DNA from: Lingula anatina | Taxonomy: Eukaryota; Brachiopoda; Lingulata; Lingulida; Lingulidae | DNA: 47,318 nucleotides | Reading direction: 5' to 3' | Assembly (NCBI RefSeq): GCF_001039355.2 | Contig: NW_019776173.1 | Coordinates: forward strand, 50,833-98,150 | Shown here: positions 10,352 to 21,500 of the stretch, piece by piece | How positions within the stretch are numbered: position 1 is the stretch's first letter | Layout of the letters: each line of letters opens with the position of its first letter | The notes under the pieces: model-generated | Told to the model about the DNA's origin: nothing | Seen by the model: the letters and a program-made list of their open reading frames with translations, nothing else | Database searches by the model: none | Made by a program: the position numbers and the translations under genes

Positions 10352-10743
10352 AATACATTTTAACAAAATCCACTTCACTGTCACGTGCCCCTATTCCGAA
10401 ACAAAGACGTCCGACCTCACCGCATCCGGGAACTATTTTTAGCGCAAACCAGGAAAGTATGTGCTTATACAGTGTATGTAAATAGCAAAGTGAAGTAGTT
10501 TAACGTGACAGACAGAAATAAATACTCACGATTTTATTTTATTTTTTTTTTCAGTTGAGTCATGACTCGCAAGCATCTAAAAAGACGCAGTGGGAACTAG
10601 ACCACCTCATTCTCGCGGGAAGCAGGTGCATGGGTTTGTGTCTGAGGCTTCAACAATTTAGATAAAATAACGCGGGGGATGGGGGGGGGGGCTTAGCCCC
10701 TCTGCTCTCTTCGCTTATCACTGACGTGGTTCAATAAGTGGAA

Positions 10744-10745
<2 letters not shown>

Positions 10746-10783
<38 letters not shown>
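10746..10783. repeat. (GT)n microsatellite
   Basis: About 19 uninterrupted GT units; the counterpart of the tract at 6989-7026. Confidence 0.9.
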
Positions 10784-10784
<1 letters not shown>

Positions 10785-11381
10785 TTGGGTTGGAAGGAGG
10801 GGTTTAGACCCTTTTAACAGGGAGAGCAAGCGTAGGACCGCTATATAAAATAAATAGAGGAAAGAATTTAATCAACACTGATGGATTTTACTAAAGAGGA
10901 GGCAATACGAGGAAAAACGAGTGGAAGGGGGATTAAGGAAGGATGTTTATGTTGTCCCGCTGCGCAGACAGCCTTGTAGTTTTCAATTTCCAGTATTTTT
11001 TATGGTAAATAAGATAATTAATCAATGGATATATGCTCTCGTTATATACAAATTAAAAACCTAATGCACTCATTATGGAATAATTGGACGGGCTAATGCC
11101 TGTTGTTGGATCAAATAAAATTTACGTACAATGTCACGTTTACATTCGTCATTACAAAAAGTGAACATTTTGGTTTTACTGGTCATTTTTTTAATCATTA
11201 AACATGGTGACAAAATTAGCATGCCCATATGCACTCTGAATAAGTACGCTTAAATAAAACGCGTTTAAAATAAATATTCTACTATTGCAAATAATACATT
11301 AATACTGGGTATTTATAACAGTTTCTTTATTATCAGAATCAAAATATTAATGATAAAACAGCATATTTAAACGTATAATTT

Positions 11382-13522
11382 TCACGAGCTGCCCAAATTC
11401 AGCGGAGTAGCGGAGAGAAATTCGGGAGGCGGTCGCCGTTCGGATACACGCATTGCCTCTGGCTGGGGAAAGCTCCCATAACTAGAGCGTCCTAGCGCTC
11501 CACGGTACCTGGTCACTGGCGCACGCTGGGGGAAGTACTTCTCAGGACCGGGGAGCTTTTCGTGGCCCTTACCTGGAATAAATTAGATATAAGCTGTATT
11601 AAAAATAACTACCATTAATGATCGGTTATTTACACTGGTACTGCCATAGAAGGCTTTATAATTTAGTGATACACGATATGACCCTTTTTATATAACGAAT
11701 GGTACTATTTATGTTTATAACGTACGCTGCCACCGGACATATGCTGCAATAATCTATATTATCATACTGCGTTCTATAATATCAGTGAGTTGTGTTTAAG
11801 TTTTTTTAGATATATTTCTTTTTACTTTTGATTGATTGTTAAATAAAATACGGAAAATGTGGTGATTATACGAGTACGTTAGAAACAAGATGGAAGGAGG
11901 CGTGTTAATCTGTTAATCTGATAACATTCAGCAAGAGTCCCCATAGAGTAAGTACGCACTAGCTAGGACGATAGGTTCATTGTGAACTCACCCATCATGG
12001 CGTTAATCATACAGGTGCCGTAACCCTCAGGTCTGTTTACGGATGAGCTGTCGTCTTTAAAACACTGGTGTACAGCCCCCAGGTACGTGACGTCATTCTC
12101 AGCTGAAAGAACGACAGAAAATGGTGCAAAGGCATTCACAATGTAAGTTTTCTACATCTCAAGGGGCATGTTGACTTGGCTTCTGTATGTTTCAAACTTG
12201 ATTTGTTAACTTTGATACACTGCCCTTGACTGCAAAAGGGCATAAAATATTGTAAAGTACAGTACATAGGTATGCATTGGTAGAAAAATCGTTGAAGCCG
12301 AATATGATATTTTTGTAACGACCCAGAAAAATAGACATGCATATGTTATGCTGAAGACTTAAAAGTTTTGTTGAACAGAAAATATTGATAAACGCAGTAC
12401 AAAGACATTCACACTGTAAGTTTTCCATATGTCACGCTGACTTGGCCCCTGTACATGTATGTTTCAGATAAGACTTATGTTGTCATCTTAAAAACACCGT
12501 CCTTGTCCGCAAAGAATCACGTCACATAAAATATTATGAAATACAGTACATGAGTGTTCAATCCGCTGCATTGGTTAAAATATCGTTGAAGTCATACATG
12601 TAATTTTTTGTAAGTACGATCCAGAAAAATATAAATGTATATAATATGATAAAGACTTTTAAAAATTGTTGAAATTGATTCTAAAAGTTTAAAAATACGG
12701 AGGTTATTGAAAAGGATGATTTAAGGATTAATTAAGTCTGCAAGATCAAACGGAAAACTCCCCTCTTTCATATTCTTGTGCATATTTCTTACCATAAAAA
12801 TAGCAGTCCCCATTTTTGTTACAAGGGACATTTTTAATGCACTTCCCTGTCCAGGCTTGGCACAGCGTGCGGCCGTCAGGGTCGTGACAGTCCAGTGACG
12901 TGGTACAGGGGACCTGAATTAATAACAGTAAATTTCCAATCTGTGCCTTAACATTTTCAGCTCACTGGTTCCTACGACTATTATGGTTCAGAAAGCTACG
13001 CTGCCAACCCTCTACAAGGAATCAGCTGAGTGAAGACGTCAACTACGTGAGCACATTCTCTATGGACAGTGCAGAAAAGTGAACAAAACTAGTCTGAGAA
13101 TTAACTGAATATCTGTAAATATTATTCCATGACCCTGATAGAGTACAGTGTATACACAGCATACAATGAACACGATGAAAACTATGCTTAGTGAAATACA
13201 ATGTCAAATATTTGCAATCGTTGAATAAAGTGAGTACAGTGGAATAAGCGATTATTTACAGCAGTATTACACTTTTCGGGAAGTATTAAAGATACATGCA
13301 CTAAACGGACCCAAAACTACAGCTGGGGACCTGATAATTAACATAAAGCAGCAGAGGAGTTTCAATACAGAATTACTAATAAAAGTTACGTGCTATAATA
13401 AGGAGTTAAACTAATACAATCTTAGAATGTGCTTAATTAATAAGCCAAATTATAAAACTTACCGCAATTGCTGAAAAGATACAGGTAACAAAAACGAAAA
13501 TTAACAAAGCAGTATTTGCCAT
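11382..13522 (-). CDS. Secreted cysteine-rich protein, 160 aa, four exons (copy 2)
   Basis: Second copy of the gene at 7626-9766, with exons 13522-13463, 12913-12793, 12102-11992 and 11572-11382. Splice sites, phases and length are the same and the frame is open throughout. Exons 1 and 2 are identical to copy 1. Seven of about nine coding differences fall within about 45 bases of exon 3: DDSTAVN here reads DDSSSVN, with four synonymous changes nearby. Exon 4 has one replacement (PGSEK to PGPEK) and one synonymous change. All eight cysteines are kept. Because the block lies behind a single-N join, this is more likely the other allele than a second gene. Confidence 0.75.
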
Positions 13523-13574
13523 TTTAGCGGAGGGACCGATCTACCCAGTAAGCGCTGTTGAAAACTGTAGCTCA

Positions 13575-15002
13575 GCGTTAAATGCGAACTTCGTTTATAG
13601 GCCTTCTGCTCACATTTATAGACAATGTTCTAATACAATGACATAAACTCGATTAGGAAGTTATTTCCCCTCATTTGCATTGACAAGTCTGGAAACATTA
13701 AAGTAATAAAAAATAATAATAATGTCTATTATGTAGCCTACATGCTGGTGTTCAACGAAGTCTATAATTTCTATCAGGGCATTTCCTGGCTATCCGGAGC
13801 TTAAGGACAAGGACGGATCCAGGATGATTGCTTATGTTACAGGACTGAGGGGGGCATGGATAAAAATGGTTGCCGCAGCTTTTTTTTTTTTTCCGGCAAA
13901 TAAACCAGAAAACAAGGGCAAATTAATGTTTTAGCATGTTAAAACATGTTGGGTACAGGGATGAAAAAACTAACTTGGTTTTTTCTTGTTTCACTGAGGA
14001 GGAAGATACAGAAAGTGGTTCCTCAGAGATTAATTGAGGGACACGTGTCAGGTGCAACATTCTTCTCCGCCATGACAATGCTGGAAGGCGACATCAGTAG
14101 ATAGGCTAGGGCCTATATATATATTATAAGAGCCGTAGTAACATAAAACGGCACCGACATATGTTCAAACAGCCGTAGAAGAGAGATGATCGAGTTTCTA
14201 TGGACCTCCTTCTATGAAACTCAAGGTGATCAAGTGCAATTACCCAAATCCTGCTTGTTGGATATTTTACTCATATATTAATTACATTATATTGTATTAG
14301 GCCTATAGCCTATAGGGCCTACGTCCCTATGTGGTTTCCAAACGCGTGTTGGGGTCTTCATGCCTAACTGTAGGTTAATTATTAAAGTTGCTTTTCATTT
14401 CATGTGACCCCCCCCCCCAAAATCAGCTAGAAAGGTGGATTAATATAGATATAACGCTGTATAGGCCTATAAACACAGATTGCACCTTTTATAAACTCAT
14501 AACCCCCCTCCTTAAATATTCAAATTATATTTGATGTACAAGCTGTTGTTAAAGTTTGATTATGTGAGAAAATGGGCTCACCGACCCAAAGTATTTATGT
14601 TCAATAAAGTCGTCTTTAAGCTGAAAGGACCAAGCAGAAAAAGTGATAAGAACTATGGCCAAGAGAACACGTGTTGGTGTAGGTTCGAAAGCGAGGCTTG
14701 TATTTGGAATGACTGCTTGGAGAGTATTTTGATTAATTTTCGTATTGTAACATTTTAAACGATATGGGGTAAATGGTGTTATGCATGTTTATACGATAAT
14801 TAATAATGTACTTGAAATTATTGTTTAGAAATAAAATGAATAGACTTTTAGTATTTTAATTATAAGAAATGATATAAGATAGGTATACCGGAAGTTCTGT
14901 CAAAGCGAGGTTAATCCGCCATACTACTTCATGTGGTGACACCGGCTTTTTGTTTTGAATCAAACATTCAGCGATTACGACGTTTCTGGAGAACCAAAAA
15001 TA
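13575..15002. other. Intergenic DNA and PSMD1 upstream region
   Basis: This separates the minus-strand secreted-protein gene from plus-strand PSMD1. No gene is supported. Poly-T and poly-C tracts occur at 13880-13891 and 14407-14417. The last 120 bases before the PSMD1 start are the likely promoter and 5' untranslated region. Confidence 0.55.
14887..14895 (+). promoter_or_regulatory. ETS/GABP-type site upstream of PSMD1
   Basis: ACCGGAAGT is a full match to the ETS-family consensus common in TATA-less housekeeping promoters. It lies about 110 bases before the PSMD1 start codon. Function is inferred from motif and position; no obvious TATA box is seen. Confidence 0.4.
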
Positions 15003-15521
15003 ATGAGAATGCAGATCACGTCAGCAGGTAATATTCCCTATCTTTTATATATCGTGGTTTTACGCATATTTTACTATTTAAGAAAATACTTGGTTTTAAA
15101 TACAGCGGTAGAATTGTGCGTCTGTTCATTGTGTGCTGAGTCACTGTCAGGTTCTAGATTTATTTCTAATATTGTGAGTGAAATGCTTGAATTTTAGTAT
15201 TTATACAGTGATGAAACCCATGACAATACGTTCAACATTTTTCACTTTAATCCATTTGTTTTTATTTTGAACAGAAATATATATGGTGTATTTTTTTTTT
15301 TTGGCAACAACATCATTGAAGATAGTTTTGAAATTATAATATTGCTAAGATTTAGAGCTCAAACACAACATATGTGGATGTATAGTACTTCTGTTTAAAA
15401 TATTTTAAATAATACTCTACTGAATGTTAATTCTAGCTGGCATACTTGCCCTGCTGGAGGAACCAGAGCCTGAAGTTAAGGTAGGTGGATACAACATACA
15501 GCGATCTCATGTGTGTGTATG

Positions 15522-15579
<58 letters not shown>

Positions 15580-18500
15580 CTCATGTGTGTGTGTGTGTAT
15601 GCTTGTGTGTGTGTTATAGTGACAGGCCAGTGNNNNNNNNNNNNNNNNNNNNNNNNNNNNNNNNNNNNNNNNNNNNNNNNNNNNNNNNNNNNNNNNNNNN
15701 NNNNNNNNNNNNNNNNNNNNNNNNNNNNNNNNNNNNNNNNNNNNNNNNNNNNNNNNNNNNNNNNNNNNNNNNNNNNNNNNNNNNNNNNNNNNNNNNNNNN
15801 NNNNNNNNNNNNNNNNNNNNNNNNNNNNNNNNNNNNNNNNNNNNNNNNNNNNNNNNNNNNNNNNNNNNNNNNNNNNNNNNNNNNNNNNNNNNNNNNNNNN
15901 NNNNNNNNNNNNNNNNNNNNNNNNNNNNNNNNNNNNNNNNNNNNNCCATATCACATTTTGTGCTACTGAGCATGTGTGTTACAGTGTAAGTGAATGTATG
16001 ATGATGTCTTATTTTATACATTTATTTGATTGTAATCACTGATGACACACACAAGCACACTCATTTATGATTGAATGAATAAAGTGAAAATTAAAGTTAA
16101 ATAAAAGAATAATAATATAATGTGTAAATGAAGATAGATAAATTAATACCTTGCTAATTAATGAACCATACACCATTTGTGACTGCTCATTACCTTTTCT
16201 GTATATTTTAATATTAATTTTATGTTAAAGCACTGTAAACAAAGACTGAAATGGTTATTTTAGATACAATTATCTCTTAATCAAGTATTTACTCTCGGAT
16301 GATATTTCAGATTGATATGGCTTTATGCATGTAACCTGGGATTATTTACTTTGCAGGTTTTCTCATTGAATAAACTGAACACAGTTGTAGATGAATTCTG
16401 GGCAGAAATCTCTGAGGCAGTTGACAAGATGTAAGTGAATATGCTTGTTTGTTATTGTGCTTTGTCTGCTGGACCATCTTAAGTTGGTCATGAAACACTA
16501 ATATCTCTGGCCCCATTCAGAATAGGGGACTAACTAATCCGAGGGTCAAATATGGCCGACCCACTGGAATACTTCCCCACAGGATATCTTTTCAGTGTCT
16601 GTTAGTGGATTAGACGGCAAGCTTGGTAGTGGGTCACCATATTTGACCCTTGGACTAGTTAGTCCCCTATTCTGAATGGGGCCTTAGGCAGACTTGTCTA
16701 ACTTTTTGCCTGCCAGCCAAATTAAGTTGAAACTCTTGAAATCGCATGGTACATCCCCTCATAAGATTTACAAAAAAATACTAGTACCAGTTAGTTAAAT
16801 AACTATAAATGTTTCTTATTCTGTATGTGAAACTGAAAACAGCAAGTATTTCCTCTGTCACGTTATGTGCTCAAAGTTACAGTTACTGTTTCAAGGGTGT
16901 AAGTAACTCCAAACAAAGTGTTTGTTTGAGGAAACGGCTTTTTGTAAAGTAAAAAATGCTAATTAAATAAAGTGTAAGTTTTCAGCTCCCAAACTCTGGA
17001 ATAAATATATAAATATTAGCTTTAAGGGGCAATTTTTTCACTTGGATGATTGAATAGCTAAAATGAAATGAAGTTTACATATATGTATGTGTTGATACAT
17101 GTGTTGTTATCTTACAGTGAGATGCTGTATGAAGATACCACCTTCAAGCACAGAGAACTGGCAGCTCTGGTGGCTTCCAAGGTAACGTACACTATACATA
17201 GGAACAATTATCTTGGTTAAATTATGTTTTTTATTTTTTTGTTTTGTTTTCCTGCCTACGTGTTCTGTAGATGTTAAAAAAGTTAAATCAGTTGCTATAT
17301 GCTTTTGTTACAAACTGCAAAATTACTCACATGAGATATTTCCATGGACAGTCAGGTATTTTCATCGTGTCCCATAGCCGAGAGTATTTGGTGCTGCCGA
17401 GGTTTTTCCAGTATTAGCACTCTTTATGAAGATTTTCTCAAAACAGGGGAGATAGTTGTCTCTTATTTTTCTCACCAATTATCTCTTCTATTTCAGACAA
17501 AGCTCTGCAACCTTTACTTTATCTTTTACAGAAAGTGTAAAGAATATATTTTTATTTAGGGGTACTATCACCTTGGCGCCTTTGAAGAGTCAGTCATGTA
17601 CATGCTCCTCAAATGTAAAATATTTCATAATTATGTTTTTATTTTAGGTGTACTACCATCTTGGGGCCTTTGAGGAGTCCGTCACCTATGCCCTGGGCGC
17701 TGGCTCTCTCTTTGATGTCAACGACACTTCGGAGTATGTTGAGACTATTATTGGTAGGTAAAGCTTATTGACTAAAAAAAAAATAAATAAATACTAAGGT
17801 AAATAGATAATTAAATGGATAGATAAATGAATAGATATTTAATATATGCATCATACTGGTTATGGATTTGTGTGTGAAAAGAAACTGGCAAGACTTGGGC
17901 ATATAAGTATTTAACATCAGGATAACAGAGACAATGAAAATGACAAGGTGCCCGCAGATGCTTGACATTCTCAGCAATAAAATTCAATAAGGTAGACATT
18001 TTAGAAAATGCAGTCCAATTTCCCTTCTATTTCTTCAGCAAAATGCATTGATAGTTACACTAGAATGAGAGTCCACAATGCAGAGAGCGATGATGTTGAC
18101 CAGAAACCCATGGATTCCCGTCTGGAGGCAGTGGTGAACCGAATGTTCCAAAGATGTTTTGATGACAAGCAGTTCAAACAGGTTAATGTCTCATATCTTC
18201 AGATTAATTTATTGTCATCTAGAAATTCTTTTCAGTGTAGTAAATTGATTAGATTATGAGTTTTAAAATGTGTAATTTGTCTGTTAATAAATGAAAAACA
18301 GTTGAATATAATGGTTAAATTTCTTTCTCTGGTACTGTGGATTATTGATGATAGAAATAAAAACTTGCAGATTTTAAATACACAAATTATTGTTGTTCAT
18401 GATGTGGAACACTCAGAAATTAATGTGCTATACTTTGCCAATTTCAGGCTGTAGGCATTGCCTTAGAGACCAGGAGAATTGACATCTTTGAGAAGGCCAT

Positions 18501-21500
18501 TCTGCAACCTGTAAGTACCTGTCTATAGAAATGTGGAGGGGTTTTTCAACAAAGAAAATCATAGTCTCATCACACCAGTGGGGCAAACATTTTGTGCAAT
18601 ACTTGCATAACTATTTGATGCCATTTTGGTTACTGATGTTTTCTTTTCACTTTTGAAATTTACCTAAAAGTAATGTGTGAAGCAGAGAAAATGGTTGGGA
18701 AGGAATTAAAAAATGTGCAAATATGACACAAAATGTGAGCATCACTCAGACAGTCACATTCCTTAATGGAATGACCTGCCAAAATCTTTGAGTCTACTGG
18801 CCCTGTGAGAAATCATGGACTAAGAAAGCTGAATCAGTGGCTGTTATCTGATCAGAGTTATTTTACTGACCTTCACATTTAAGTTTGTGGCTGGTGTTAT
18901 GGCTGCAGTCAATTGCTTTGCAAAAGTAATTTAAACTAAGAGTTGACCTGAAGATTTTTGAGCTAAATTTTTGTCTACTTTGATAAAGGATAATTTAGTA
19001 TAATCAGGTCTACTGCCTTGGTCTACTGCTAACTTTATTATAAAACTTGTTAACTTTATAACATGTTTCAATGATTGGTCACTGAATGAATTATTTTACG
19101 TAATTCCAGGATAGTGTGTCAGACATGATGACGTATGCCTACAAGGTGACGATGTCCTTGATTCAGAACCGTCAGTTCCGTAACACCATTCTCCGCGTGC
19201 TGGTCAAGATGTACATGGGACTTGCGACACCTGACTATATTAATGTCTGCCAGGTAATTATTTGGCTCTGTTATCACATGGTTTATTATGGACCTGTGTG
19301 TATGTGTGTGTGTGTGTGTGTGTGTCTTTGTTTGTTTGTTTGTTTGTTGTAATGTAAGCCAGATAATTTATATATATGAAAGCTTGCCTTAGCTTCACTT
19401 TATATTACGTCTACCATGAAGAACTTTTACCACTGTACTGTATATTTCAGTGTTACATCTTCCTGGATGAACCTCAAGCTGTGGCAGAGATCCTGGAAAA
19501 ACTGGTCAAGGACAGTGAGGTAGGTGAATGGTTTAGTTTTCCAACTCCTTTTTATTTCCTTCACATATTTTTTCATTTGTTTCAAGGACTTCACATGGTA
19601 GTTTCTGCAATATTGGCCTCAAACTGTTTTACTTATGAAAATGTTTTATGACTTCTTTTGTTCCTTCAAATATTTTTGATGCGTTTGAAGGACTAAGCAG
19701 GTAATTTTTTGCAATATTGGCCTCAGAGCATTTTACATATAATTGACCCACAGTAAATATACTAGACATTCCAAAATAAGTCACTTTAGTTAGTGAGAGT
19801 TTCCCTCCCTCCCTTTCCAGGAGAGTACCCTGATGGCGTACCAGATCGCCTTTGATCTATACGAGAGTGCCACTCAGCAGTTCTTACAGCGAGTGCAGTC
19901 AGCGCTGAGGTCCACAGCGCCCATCCCTATCCCAACAACGCCAGTCGGGAAGGCAACCAAACCAGAGGACTCCAAAGAGAGGTCAGTTGTTTTTAAAATG
20001 ACAAGATGAAACTTATTAAGACTCTAAATTAAAGTAAGAATGACCAAAAATTTTCAGCTAATATGTGACACATGAGACATCCATTTTACCAAGAACCCTT
20101 AAAATAGAAATAATTATATTAGTTTAGATTATATATTTAAAATTAATATAGTTAAATGAAGTTTGTGGTAATAAAATTGTGCATTTTAGAGCTGAAACTG
20201 TAAAACAAATGTTGTCTTCATGTCATAAAGGTAATTATCATGTTGTTTACAGTACTATGGAGACAGAAGACAGCACAGTTGATGCAGACAGTGGGAAACC
20301 TGCTGAGAGTGCCACACCCAAACTGGAGGATTTGGTGAGTGTTCCAGAGAAATATTTGAATGTCAGTTATAAGTTTCTTTTCAGAGCAGTTGAGTTAAAT
20401 ACTTTATGGAAAGAAGTGGCCTTTAAGCAATTGTGTTGTAGATTTCTTTTCTTTTCTTCTAATTTTGTTTTTTATATTACCCCTTTATTAGTATGATATA
20501 TTATTCACAGTTGTGAAAAAAATTGTTCGCAATTGCAAATTGATCTTAAAAAGAAACAATATTAGGATATACTTTGCAATAGTTTGTAAAAGATCAAGTC
20601 AGAGCACAAGTAGAGGTGGCAAGCTGGTGAATGTATAATGTTGTTTAAAAAAAAATAATAATAATGATGTAATATTGTTGTTATTCCAGAGTGAATCTGA
20701 CCGTAAGCTCCAGGAGCAGTTCACCAAGCTCCATACTATCCTGGGAGGTGACTTCAGTATTGCTCTCAACCTGCAGTTTCTTATCAGGAACAACAAGACA
20801 GACATGTTGATACTGAAGAATACCAAGGTAACCTTCACTGTTTGATGGATCTTTTGGATCTAATATGATTAGATTGTGTGTAGGTTGTGCATGAAAACAA
20901 TATAGCGGGAACAATAATTGATTTTTTTTAATGTGGTATTGTCACCTTACCTTTGACCTTGACCTTGACCTTGACCTATATCTATTTCCAGGAGGCAGTA
21001 CGCAACTCTATCTGCCACACAGCCACTGTGATGGCCAACGCCTTCATGCATGCCGGCACTACATGTGACCAGTTCCTCAGGTAATAGATAATAATGATGA
21101 TAATAATAAGATGATGATGATGATACTTGTTAAGATCTGATTTTTAACTGAATTGGCTCTGATATGTTCATAGAGCTGTTGATATTTGTATATAAAAAAA
21201 ATAATAATAAACAGGGCATTAAATAGTAAATAATCATACTATGATGTTAAAAAGTTCTTATATTTTTAACATATGACAAAAAATTCATAAAATGAAACTT
21301 TCATGAGGATTGCTTTATTTCTGAAAAAAAAAAAAAAATTAACTGTGATGTGAAGTGTAGTTTTCTTGGGCGCAAAATACACTGACCTTGACACTGACCT
21401 ACTTCTAGGGACAACCTGGAGTGGCTGGCCAGGGCCACAAACTGGGCCAAGTTCACGGCCACTGCCAGCCTCGGTGTCATCCACAAGGGTCATGAGAAGG

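Larger units (their letters stand above)
10352..13574. repeat. Second copy of the 3.2-kb duplicated block
   Basis: It matches 6624-9818 over its whole length, starting exactly at the base after the N. Both copies contain all four exons of the secreted-protein gene. Similarity stops abruptly after ...actgtagctca (9818 and 13574). Confidence 0.85.

Noticed and set aside
15424-16021. Four long frames across the N run
   Set aside because: They are made of unknown bases and (GT)n repeat translation.
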